Source of the DNA: Herbiconiux ginsengi
GTDB taxonomy: Bacteria; Actinomycetota; Actinomycetes; Actinomycetales; Microbacteriaceae
Reading direction: 5' to 3'
Assembly (NCBI RefSeq): GCF_900107435.1
Contig: NZ_FNPZ01000002.1
Location: forward strand, 248,001-312,000
DNA: 64,000 nucleotides
Below are positions 17,817 through 30,274 of this stretch, piece by piece. Positions within the stretch are counted from its first letter, which is position 1. Each line of letters starts with the position of its first letter. A program made the position numbers and the translations under genes. A model generated the notes under the pieces. The model was not told where the DNA came from and made no database searches. It saw only the letters and a program-made list of their open reading frames with translations.

Positions 17817-19042
17817 CCGACATCTCCCACTCCCTCCGCGAGGAGGCCGGGCCCTTCTTCGGCGAATTCGGCGGCCGTTTCATGCCGGAGTCGCTCGTCG
17901 CCGCTCTCGACGAACTCGCCGAGGCCTACCAGCTCGCGAAGCTCGACCCGGCGTTCCACGAAGAACTGGCTGCCCTCGGCCGCACCTACACGGGCCGGCC
18001 GTCGATCCTCACCGAGGTGCCGCGCTTCGCCCGCCACGCCGGCGGTGCGCGCGTCATCCTGAAGCGCGAAGACCTCAACCACACCGGTTCGCACAAGATC
18101 AACAACGTGCTCGGCCAGGCGCTGATCGCGCGCCGCATCGGCAAGTCGCGCCTCATCGCCGAGACCGGTGCCGGTCAGCACGGCGTCGCCACGGCGACCG
18201 CCGCCGCCTTGTTCGGCATGGAGTGCGTCGTCTACATGGGCGAGGTCGACACCGAGCGTCAAGCCCTCAACGTCGCCCGGATGCGTCTGCTCGGCGCGGA
18301 GGTCATTCCCGTGAAGAGCGGCACGCGAACCCTGAAAGACGCGTTGAACGAGGCCTTCCGCGACTGGGTGGCGAACGTCGAGAACACGCACTACCTGCTC
18401 GGCACGGTCGCGGGCCCGCATCCGTTCCCTGTCATGGTGCGCGATTTCGTCAAGATCATCGGCGAAGAGGCCCGTCAGCAGATGCTCGACCTCACCGGCG
18501 CGCTGCCGGATGCGGTCACCGCGTGCGTCGGCGGCGGTTCGAACGCGATCGGCATCTTCCACGCCTTCCTCGACGACACGTCGGTGGGCCTCTACGGCTA
18601 CGAGGCCGCGGGGCTCGGCGCCGACACCGACAAGCACGCCGCCACCATCACCAAGGGTCGCCCGGGCGTGCTGCACGGCTCGCGCAGCTACATGCTCCAG
18701 GATGCCGACGGCCAGACGCTCGACTCGCACTCGATCTCGGCGGGACTCGACTACCCCGGCGTCGGGCCGGAGCACGCCTGGCTGGCGTCGATCGGGCGCG
18801 CGAACTACCGCCCGATCACCGATGAGCAGGCGATGCAGGCGTTCCGCCTGCTCTGCGGCACCGAGGGCATCATCCCCGCCATCGAATCGGCCCACGCCCT
18901 CGCCGGCACCATCGAGCTCGGTCGTGAGCTCGGCCCGGATGCGACGATCCTGGTGTCGTTGAGCGGCCGCGGAGACAAAGACGTGGAGACCGCGGGGCGG
19001 TACTTCGACGTGCTCGACGAGCAGGGGAACGCGAAGATATGA
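17813..19042 (+). CDS. trpB: Tryptophan synthase beta subunit
   Basis: TrpB joins indole and serine to give tryptophan using PLP. The 409-residue protein has [14 protein letters not shown], the PLP lysine motif [11 protein letters not shown], the phosphate cup [10 protein letters not shown] and the C-terminal [15 protein letters not shown]. This is the standard TrpB1 type that pairs with TrpA encoded next. ATGA overlaps join it to trpC and trpA. Confidence 0.97.
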   Translation: MTDISHSLREEAGPFFGEFGGRFMPESLVAALDELAEAYQLAKLDPAFHEELAALGRTYTGRPSILTEVPRFARHAGGARVILKREDLNHTGSHKINNVLGQALIARRIGKSRLIAETGAGQHGVATATAAALFGMECVVYMGEVDTERQALNVARMRLLGAEVIPVKSGTRTLKDALNEAFRDWVANVENTHYLLGTVAGPHPFPVMVRDFVKIIGEEARQQMLDLTGALPDAVTACVGGGSNAIGIFHAFLDDTSVGLYGYEAAGLGADTDKHAATITKGRPGVLHGSRSYMLQDADGQTLDSHSISAGLDYPGVGPEHAWLASIGRANYRPITDEQAMQAFRLLCGTEGIIPAIESAHALAGTIELGRELGPDATILVSLSGRGDKDVETAGRYFDVLDEQGNAKI

Positions 19043-19869
19043 GCGACACGATCCACGACGTCACGGCCGCAACGCCGTCGGCCGCCGAGTCGCCCGTGGC
19101 GCGCACCATCGCGGCCGCCAACGCCGGGCGCGCCGGCGCCTTCGTCGGCTACCTGCCGGTCGGCTTCCCGTCGCTCGACGCCAGCGTCGACGCCGCGGTC
19201 GCCCTGGTCGAGAACGGGGTCGACGTGCTCGAACTCGGCTTGCCCTACTCCGATCCGGTGATGGACGGCCCGGTCATCCAGGCCGCCACCCTCGCCTCCC
19301 TGCAGGGTGGCTTCCGGCTGGCGGATGCCTTCACCGCGGTCGAGCGCATCCGTTCCCGCGTCGACGCCCCGGTGCTGCTGATGACGTACTGGAACCCCGT
19401 GCTCCAGTACGGGGTCGACCGCTTCGCCGACGACCTGGCCTCGGCTGGCGGCGCCGGGCTCATCACGCCCGATCTCACCGTCGACTCCGGCGCCGATTGG
19501 CTCGCCACCAGCGACCGTACCGGTCTCGACCGGGTCTTCCTGGCCGCGCCGACGTCGACCGATGAGCGTCTGCGTCTCGCCGTCGAGAACAGTCGGGGAT
19601 TCGTCTACACGGTCTCCACCATGGGCATCACGGGCGCCCGCGCCGACCTCGACGCTGCGGCCCGCACGCTGGTGGCGCGCCTGCGCGAGCAGGGCGGCGA
19701 GAGCCTCGCCGTGGGCATCGGCATCTCCACGGCCGACCAGATCGCCGAGATCCTCGGCTATGCCGACGGCGCGATCGTCGGCTCGGCGCTGGTGAAGGCG
19801 CTGGCCGACGGGGGAGTCGCCGCAGTGGGCCGCCTGGCGGCAGAACTGGCCGAGGGCACGCACCGGTAG
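19039..19869 (+). CDS. trpA: Tryptophan synthase alpha subunit
   Basis: TrpA cleaves indole-3-glycerol phosphate to indole and passes it to TrpB. The 276-residue barrel has [32 protein letters not shown] (catalytic Glu and Asp) and the phosphate-binding [11 protein letters not shown]. The first ~28 residues are variable. The TAG stop is part of the TAGGGT -10 of lgt. Confidence 0.96.
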   Translation: MSDTIHDVTAATPSAAESPVARTIAAANAGRAGAFVGYLPVGFPSLDASVDAAVALVENGVDVLELGLPYSDPVMDGPVIQAATLASLQGGFRLADAFTAVERIRSRVDAPVLLMTYWNPVLQYGVDRFADDLASAGGAGLITPDLTVDSGADWLATSDRTGLDRVFLAAPTSTDERLRLAVENSRGFVYTVSTMGITGARADLDAAARTLVARLREQGGESLAVGIGISTADQIAEILGYADGAIVGSALVKALADGGVAAVGRLAAELAEGTHR

Positions 19870-19872
19870 GGT
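19867..19872 (+). promoter_or_regulatory. Leaderless -10 (TAGGGT) for lgt, overlapping the trpA stop
   Basis: TAGGGT begins with the trpA TAG stop and is followed by six bases and the lgt ATG. This gives lgt a promoter independent of the trp run. Confidence 0.55.
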
Positions 19873-19878
19873 AGCGGG

Positions 19879-20898
19879 ATGTTCGTGCCCCTCAGCATCC
19901 CGAGCCCCGAGGTGAGTTCCTTCGACCTCACCCAGTGGCTCTCGAGCATCGGCCTGACCTTCTTCGGCCAATGGAACCTGCCCATCCGGTACTACGCCCT
20001 CTGCCTCATCGCGGGCATCGTGCTGGCCACCTGGCTCACCTCGCGCCGGCTCACGAAGCGTGGCGCGGAGCCCGGCGTCGTGCTCGACATCATCATCTGG
20101 GCCGTGCCGCTCGGGTTCGTGGGAGCGCGGGTGTTCCACGTGCTCACGCATCCGGGCGACTACTTCTACGACGGTGCTGACCCGCTTCGGGTGCTCTACA
20201 TCTGGGAGGGCGGGATCGCGGTGTTCGGCTCGCTGATCGGCGGAGCCGTCGGCGCGCTCATCGGATGCCGGCTGAGCGGCATCCGCTTCTGGACCTTCGC
20301 GGATGCGCTCGCCCCCGCACTCCTGGTGGCCCAGGCCGTCGGGCGGCTCGGCAACTACTTCAACACCGAGCTCTTCGGCCAGCCCACGACGCTGCCCTGG
20401 GGGCTCGAGGTGCCCTCCGACAATCCGGCGTTCCCCACCGGACTCGCCGACGGCACGCTCTTTCACCCCACCTTCCTCTACGAGATCGTCTGGAACCTCG
20501 TCGGCGTCGCCTTACTGCTCTGGCTGGAGCGCCGGTTCCGGCTGCAATGGGGCGAGCTCTTCGGCTTCTACCTCGTCTGGTACGGCATCGGGCGCTCCTG
20601 GTTGGAGACGATCCGGGTCGATCCGAGCGAGATCTTCCTCGGCGTGCGCACCAACGTCTGGGGCGCCTGGGCCGCCGTTCTGGCCGGAATCATCCTGATC
20701 GCGGTGCAGTCGCGGCGGCACCCCGGGCTCGAGCCGAGCCCCTACCGACCGGGGGCGGAATGGGTTCCGTCTTCTGCTGAGGTAGAATCGACCGACACGT
20801 ATTCGGACGACGAGCTGGAGGGCGAGGAAGCTCCCGAGGCTTCCGAGAACGAGGTAGTCGAACCGAGCGCCAAAAGTGAAGTCGGAGCGAAGCCCTAG
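19879..20898 (+). CDS. lgt: Prolipoprotein diacylglyceryl transferase
   Basis: Lgt transfers diacylglycerol to the lipobox cysteine of prolipoproteins in the inner membrane. The 339-residue protein has about seven membrane segments and the family signature GRLGNYFNTELFGQPT near residues 154-169. IWEGGIAVFGSLIGG corresponds to the conserved periplasmic-facing loop. The last ~60 residues are acidic and variable, a common actinobacterial extension. trpA-lgt adjacency is conserved in actinobacteria. Confidence 0.95.
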   Translation: MFVPLSIPSPEVSSFDLTQWLSSIGLTFFGQWNLPIRYYALCLIAGIVLATWLTSRRLTKRGAEPGVVLDIIIWAVPLGFVGARVFHVLTHPGDYFYDGADPLRVLYIWEGGIAVFGSLIGGAVGALIGCRLSGIRFWTFADALAPALLVAQAVGRLGNYFNTELFGQPTTLPWGLEVPSDNPAFPTGLADGTLFHPTFLYEIVWNLVGVALLLWLERRFRLQWGELFGFYLVWYGIGRSWLETIRVDPSEIFLGVRTNVWGAWAAVLAGIILIAVQSRRHPGLEPSPYRPGAEWVPSSAEVESTDTYSDDELEGEEAPEASENEVVEPSAKSEVGAKP

Positions 20899-21031
20899 TC
20901 CGCGCACTGACAGCACCCTGCGCGGCCACATCGGACCCCCACAGGGAGACAGCATCCCGGTGGAAACACACTGACATCCTTGGGCCATTGGCGTCCCAGT
21001 TCCCTAAGAAACACGTAGAGGACGGTTCTCT

Positions 21032-25616
<4,585 letters not shown>

Positions 25617-25624
<8 letters not shown>

Positions 25625-27074
25625 CCCCAAGGGCTTCCTGAAGGTACAAGAACGAGAACTGCCGCCTCGGCGGCCGGTCTCCGTGCGGCTCATGGACTGG
25701 AAAGAGGTCTACGAGCAGGGTGACGCGGCGACCACCCGGCGGCAGGCCGGCCGCTGCATGGACTGCGGCATCCCGTTCTGCCACCACGGCTGCCCGCTCG
25801 GCAACCTGATCCCGGAATGGAACGACCTCACCCGTCGCGACGAGGGCCGTCAGGCCATCGAGCGGCTGCATGCCACGAACAACTTCCCGGAGTTCACCGG
25901 CCGGCTCTGCCCGGCGCCGTGCGAGTCGTCGTGCGTGCTCGGCATCAACCAGCCGCCGGTCACGATCAAGCAAGTCGAGGTGTCGATCATCGACCAGGCC
26001 TTCGCCAATGGCTGGGTCACCCCGCACCCGCCGGAGCGCCTGACCGGCAAGACCATCGCCGTGGTCGGTTCGGGCCCCGCCGGCCTCGCCGCCGCCCAGC
26101 AGCTCACCCGGGCCGGCCACACCGTGGCCGTGTACGAGCGCGACGACCGCATCGGCGGCCTGCTGCGCTACGGCATCCCGGACTTCAAGATGGAGAAGAA
26201 GCACCTCGAGGGCCGGCTCACCCAGATGATGGCCGAGGGCACCCGCTTCCGCGCCGGCATCGAGATCGGCGTCGACATCTCCTGGGACGACCTGCGCGCC
26301 CGTTACGACGCCGTGATCGTGTGCACCGGCGCCACCGTGCCGCGCGATCTCCCCATCCCGGGCCGCGACCTCGACGGCGTGCACTACGCGATGGAGTACC
26401 TCGTTCAGCAGAACAAGGTCGGCGCGGGCGACGACATCCTCGGCCAGATCACGGCGGAGGGCAAGCACGTGGTGGTTCTCGGCGGTGGCGACACCGGCGC
26501 GGACTGCATCGGCACCGCGCACCGTCAGGGCGCGCTCTCGGTCACCAACCTCGCCATCGGCAAGCAGCCGCCGGCGGAGCGCCCGGAGCACCAGCCCTGG
26601 CCGATGTTCCCGACCCTGTTCGAGGTCTCGAGCGCCCACGAGGAGGGCGGGGAGCGCAGCTACCTCGCCTCGACCGTGGAGTTCCTCTCGAACGAGTCGG
26701 GCGAGGTGCGCGCCATCCGCGTCGCCGAGACGGAGTTCCTCGACGGCCGCCGGGTACCGAAGGCGGGCACCGAGCGCGAGATCCCGGCCGACCTGGTGCT
26801 GCTGGCCCTCGGGTTCACCGGCGCCGAGTCCGACGACATCTCCGCGCAGCTCGGCACCCGCTTCGACCAGCGCGGAAACGTCGAGCGCGACGGCGACTAC
26901 CAGAGCACCACGCCCGGCGTCTTCGTGGCCGGCGATGCCGGTCGCGGCCAGTCGCTCATCGTCTGGGCGATCGCGGAGGGCCGCGCCGCGGCATCCGCCG
27001 TCGACCGCTACCTCGAGGGGGAGACCGACCTGCCGTTCCCCGTGAAGCCGACCGACCGCGCAATCTCGATCTGA
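25617..27074 (+). CDS. gltD: Glutamate synthase (NADPH) small subunit
   Basis: GltD takes electrons from NADPH through FAD and two 4Fe-4S clusters to GltB. The 485-residue protein has the cysteine clusters [13 protein letters not shown] (Cys47/50/55/59) and [10 protein letters not shown], the FAD motif [13 protein letters not shown], and the NADPH motif [14 protein letters not shown]. The C-terminal [19 protein letters not shown] closes the FAD site. The GTG start lies inside gltB, giving coupled translation and equal amounts. Confidence 0.97.
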
Positions 27075-27080
27075 TAGCCT
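27075..27080 (+). promoter_or_regulatory. Possible -10 for pyk
   Basis: TAGCCT directly after the gltD stop matches TANNNT. It would produce a ~75-base leader that is CCA/CCACC-rich before the pyk ATG. Confidence 0.35.
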
Positions 27081-27158
27081 CCCGGTCGAGACTCCCACCA
27101 ACCACCACCTCCACCACCACCATGCGTTTCGGCGCAGAACTCGGAGCAATACACACTG

Positions 27159-28604
27159 ATGAGACGCGCGAAAATCGTCGCAACACTGGGTCCGGCAACG
27201 TCGACCTATGAAACCATCAGAGCGATCATCGATGCGGGCGTCGACGTCGCGCGGATGAACCTCAGCCACGGCAGCTACGACGTGCACGAGGAGGTCTACC
27301 GCAACGTCCGACAGGCGGCCGACGACTCCGGCCGCGCCGTCGCGGTGCTCGTCGACCTCCAGGGCCCGAAGATCCGTCTCGGCAAGTTCGAGAACGGTCC
27401 CTACGACCTCGCCGAGGGTGACATCTTCAAGATCACCATCGACGACATCATCGGCAACAAGGAGATCTCCTCCACCACGTTCAAGGGCCTGCCCCAGGAC
27501 GTCAAGCCCGGCGATCCGCTGCTGATCGACGACGGCAAGGTGACGCTGCGCGTGCTCGAGACCGACGGAACCGTCGTGACCACGCGCGTGGAGGTGCCCG
27601 GAGCGGTCTCCAACAACAAGGGCATCAACCTGCCCGGTGTCGCGGTGAACGTTCCGGCCATGTCGGAGAAGGACATCGCCGACCTGCGCTGGGGCCTCCG
27701 CCTCGGTGCGGACCTGATCGCGCTGTCGTTCGTGCGCGACGCCTCCGACGTCGATCTCGTGCATGAGATCATGGCGGAGGAGGGCCGCAAGGTCCCCGTG
27801 ATCGCCAAGATCGAGAAGCCGCAGGCGGTCGACAACCTCGAGGAGATCATCGACGCCTTCGACGGCATCATGGTCGCCCGTGGCGACCTCGGCGTCGAAC
27901 TGCCCCTCGAGGCCGTGCCGATCGTGCAGAAGCGCGCGATCGAGCTCTCCCGCCGGATGGCCAAGCCGGTCATCGTCGCCACCCAGGTGCTCGAATCGAT
28001 GATCTCCTCGCCGCGCCCCACGCGCGCCGAGGCATCCGACTGCGCCAATGCCGTGCTCGACGGCGCGGACGCGGTCATGCTCTCGGGCGAGACCAGCGTC
28101 GGCGAATATCCGGTGATCACCGTGCAGACCATGGCGCGCATCATCGAGTCGACCGAAGACCACGGCCTGGAGCGCATCCCGGCCCTCGGCACGAAGCCCC
28201 GCACCCAGGGCGGCGCCGTGACACTCGCCGCCGCCGAGGTCGGTGACTTCGTGGGGGCCAAGTTCCTCTGCGTGTTCACCGAGTCGGGCGATTCGGTGCG
28301 CCGGATGACACGTCTGCGCTCGACGATCCCGATCCTCGGCTTCACGCCGTTGCCCGGCATCCGCAACCGTATGGCGCTGAGCTGGGGCGTGCAGAGCTAT
28401 CTCGTGCCGCGTGTGACGCACACCGACGAGCTCATGGTTCAGGTCGACGACGTGCTGCTCGGCCTCGGCCGCGCGCAGATCGGCGACAAGGTCATCGTCA
28501 TCTCCGGGTCCCCTCCCGGAGTCTCAGGCACCACGAACGACATGCGCGTGCACATCATCGGTTCCGCGCACAACCCGCTGAAGCCGGAGACCTTCGACAA
28601 CTAG
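27159..28604 (+). CDS. pyk: Pyruvate kinase
   Basis: Pyk makes pyruvate and ATP from phosphoenolpyruvate. The 481-residue protein has MRRAKIVATLGPATS, the inserted B domain, the signature VIAKIEKPQAVDNLEEII, MVARGDLGVELPLE and the C-terminal allosteric domain. ATG 27159 gives the conserved MRRAKIV start. It is followed by a strong hairpin. Confidence 0.97.
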   Translation: MRRAKIVATLGPATSTYETIRAIIDAGVDVARMNLSHGSYDVHEEVYRNVRQAADDSGRAVAVLVDLQGPKIRLGKFENGPYDLAEGDIFKITIDDIIGNKEISSTTFKGLPQDVKPGDPLLIDDGKVTLRVLETDGTVVTTRVEVPGAVSNNKGINLPGVAVNVPAMSEKDIADLRWGLRLGADLIALSFVRDASDVDLVHEIMAEEGRKVPVIAKIEKPQAVDNLEEIIDAFDGIMVARGDLGVELPLEAVPIVQKRAIELSRRMAKPVIVATQVLESMISSPRPTRAEASDCANAVLDGADAVMLSGETSVGEYPVITVQTMARIIESTEDHGLERIPALGTKPRTQGGAVTLAAAEVGDFVGAKFLCVFTESGDSVRRMTRLRSTIPILGFTPLPGIRNRMALSWGVQSYLVPRVTHTDELMVQVDDVLLGLGRAQIGDKVIVISGSPPGVSGTTNDMRVHIIGSAHNPLKPETFDN

Positions 28605-28620
28605 CGGGGCGGCAGCCTCA

Positions 28621-28669
28621 CGATCCGGCCAGGATTCGATCAGTTTGTGATCGGCTCCTGGTCGGATCG
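28621..28669 (+). terminator. Hairpin terminator after pyk
   Basis: CGATCCGGCCAGGA (28621-28634) pairs with TCCTGGTCGGATCG (28656-28669) with one G-T pair, and the loop contains a further GATCA/TGATC stem. There is no T run, as is common for actinobacterial terminators. Confidence 0.7.
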
Positions 28670-28939
28670 CGTCAGCACGGGTTATCGCGCTGTTCGTTTC
28701 GGGCTCACCCGTACCTTTCGACCCGAAACCGAAAGCATCCGCCGATGCCGTACTGCCGTTCGCCTCGGTGTCCACCGACACGGGTCGGTGCATCCGGCCG
28801 CCACGATCGCCGATCAGCTCTCGACGTGTGGGCCGAGCAGAAGACGCACGACAGGACCTCGGATACCGACAAGCGCTTCTCACCTCGGCGGTGAGCGGAG
28901 CCGTCGAATCACCGCACGTCTTGAACACTCGGACGCCTA

Positions 28940-28974
28940 CTCCCACCCCCATCCCGGTGGGATGAGGGTGGGAG
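28940..28974 (+). terminator. Intrinsic terminator between pyk and tRNA-Leu
   Basis: CTCCCACCC (28940-28948) pairs with GGGTGGGAG (28966-28974), with an inner CATCCC/GGGATG stem and GGT loop, followed by TTTT on the plus strand. It can stop plus-strand transcripts from the preceding gap and may also end the minus-strand tRNA transcript 8 bases away. Confidence 0.7.
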
Positions 28975-28981
28975 TTTTGGG

Positions 28982-29064
28982 TACCGGTGGTGGGACTCGA
29001 ACCCACACGCCCTCACGGACAACGCATTTTGAGTGCGTCGCGTCTGCCATTCCGCCACACCGGC
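28982..29064 (-). tRNA. tRNA-Leu (anticodon CAA)
   Basis: Read on the minus strand, the sequence starts GCCGGTGTGGCGGAATGGCA and ends GGGTTCGAGTCCCACCACCGG then TA. The anticodon stem ACGCA/TGCGT encloses loop CTCAAAA, giving anticodon CAA for UUG codons. The long variable arm (TTGTCCGTGAGGGC region) is typical of leucine tRNAs. Acceptor pairing is 7 bp with a terminal G-U; the 3' CCA is not encoded. pdtaR is divergent, 40 bases away. Confidence 0.93.
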
Positions 29065-29091
29065 TTGCTACGAGCGAGGTCCAGAATACCG

Positions 29092-29097
29092 TAGGGT
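29092..29097 (+). promoter_or_regulatory. Leaderless -10 (TAGGGT) for pdtaR
   Basis: TAGGGT, six bases, then the GTG start of pdtaR. No Shine-Dalgarno sequence fits in the gap. Confidence 0.6.
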
Positions 29098-29103
29098 TGA
29101 AAC

Positions 29104-29709
29104 GTGACTGACCAAGAACCAACGACAGCAGTGCCCCGCCGTGTTGTGGTGGCCGAAGACGAATCGCTGATCCGCCTCGACATCGTCGAGATCCTGCGCG
29201 ACAACGGGTTCGATGTCGTCGGCGAGGCCGGAGACGGCGAGACGGCCGTGGCCCTCGCCACCGAACTCCGCCCCGACCTGGTCATCATGGATGTCAAGAT
29301 GCCGCAGCTCGACGGCATCTCGGCGGCCGAGCGCCTGTCGAAAGACCACATCGCACCCGTCGTGCTGCTCACCGCGTTCAGCCAGAAGGAGCTCGTGGAG
29401 CGGGCCACCGAGGCGGGAGCGCTCGCCTATGTCGTGAAGCCGTTCACTCCGAACGACCTGCTGCCCGCGATCGAGATCGCCCTCTCGCGCTACGCCCAGA
29501 TCATCACGCTGGAGTCCGAGGTCGCCGACCTCGTCGAGCGCTTCGAGACGCGCAAGCTCGTCGACCGGGCCAAGGGCCTGCTCAACGAGAAGATGGGCCT
29601 CACCGAGCCCGAGGCGTTCCGCTGGATCCAGAAGGCGTCGATGGATCGCCGTCTCACCATGCACGACGTCGCCCAGGCGATCATCGAGCAGCTCAGCCCG
29701 AAGAAGTAG
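29104..29709 (+). CDS. pdtaR: ANTAR-domain response regulator (PdtaR-like)
   Basis: This 201-residue protein has a receiver domain with the acid pair Glu18/Asp19, phospho-acceptor Asp63 (VIMDVKMPQLDG), and Lys112 (YVVKPF). A C-terminal ANTAR domain follows (about residues 135-195, RKLVDRAKGLLNEKMGLTE and AFRWIQKASMDRRLTM), which binds paired hairpins in RNA to prevent termination. It matches mycobacterial PdtaR (Rv1626), which also lies near polA-rpsA-coaE-uvrB and is phosphorylated by the kinase PdtaS, not in this window. It converges with the thioesterase with only 2 bases between stops. Confidence 0.92.
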   Translation: MTDQEPTTAVPRRVVVAEDESLIRLDIVEILRDNGFDVVGEAGDGETAVALATELRPDLVIMDVKMPQLDGISAAERLSKDHIAPVVLLTAFSQKELVERATEAGALAYVVKPFTPNDLLPAIEIALSRYAQIITLESEVADLVERFETRKLVDRAKGLLNEKMGLTEPEAFRWIQKASMDRRLTMHDVAQAIIEQLSPKK

Positions 29710-29711
29710 CT

Positions 29712-30185
29712 CTACTTCGTCTCGAAGACCTGGCCCTCCGGCCGGTCTTTGATGAAGTTGGTCATGCGCACGGTGGAGAGCCGGCGGCCCTTCTCGTCGC
29801 TGATCGCGATCTCGTGCGTCACCAGGGTGCGGCCCAGGCTGATCGCCGTGCAGACGCCGGTGACCCAGCCCTCGGTGGCGGAGCGGGAGTGGCTGGCGTT
29901 GATCTCGATGCCGACCGCGATCTTCGTGGGCCCGGCATGCAGATTCGCTGCGGTCGAGCCGAGGCTCTCGGCGAGCACGACGTAGGCGCCGCCGTGCACC
30001 AGGCCGAGGGGCTGCGTGTTGCCTTCGACGGGCATCCGCGCCACCGAGCGCTCGGGAGTGAGTTCGAGGAACTCGATGCCCATGCGCTCGGCGAGGGCGC
30101 CGATGCCGCGATAGCCGAAGACCTCCATCACATCGAGGGGAAGGGCCTCCTGAGGCTCCTGGGCGGCGGATTCGGGCAGCGTCAT
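29712..30185 (-). CDS. Hotdog-fold thioesterase (PaaI type)
   Basis: The 157-residue protein has the PaaI/YdiI-type hotdog core with NTQPLGLVHGGAYVVLAESLGS (HGG with the following Glu as general base) and the later TGVCTAISLGRTLVTHEI strands. It likely hydrolyses an acyl-CoA, possibly aromatic or 1,4-dihydroxy-2-naphthoyl-CoA, but the substrate cannot be read from sequence. It lies between pdtaR and polA on the opposite strand, divergent from polA. Confidence 0.88.
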   Translation of the reverse strand: MTLPESAAQEPQEALPLDVMEVFGYRGIGALAERMGIEFLELTPERSVARMPVEGNTQPLGLVHGGAYVVLAESLGSTAANLHAGPTKIAVGIEINASHSRSATEGWVTGVCTAISLGRTLVTHEIAISDEKGRRLSTVRMTNFIKDRPEGQVFETK

Positions 30186-30262
30186 CGTCGGTGATCCTGA
30201 ACTCTGTGAGGCCTCCGGGCCCCGCCTTCGGGCGGTGCCTCCGGCGTGTCGGAGGGGCTGTG

Positions 30263-30268
30263 TAGGCT
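30263..30268 (+). promoter_or_regulatory. Leaderless -10 (TAGGCT) for polA
   Basis: TAGGCT, six bases, then the GTG start of polA. Confidence 0.55.
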
Positions 30269-30274
30269 TGCCGT

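Larger units (their letters stand above)
28605..28981 (+). other. Gene-free stretch between pyk and tRNA-Leu
   Basis: About 377 bases with no credible gene; the overlapping reading frames also cover the tRNA and have no family character. It contains the pyk hairpin (28621-28669), an imperfect inverted repeat (TTCGTTTCGGG at 28693-28703 with CCCGAAACCGAA at 28722-28733) that flanks a -10-like TACCTT at 28712-28717, and a T-tailed hairpin at 28940-28974. These could frame an unannotated small RNA. Confidence 0.4.

Noticed and set aside
28647-29111. Short frames covering the pyk-pdtaR gap
   Set aside because: They read through the tRNA-Leu and both hairpins, which are clearly non-coding.
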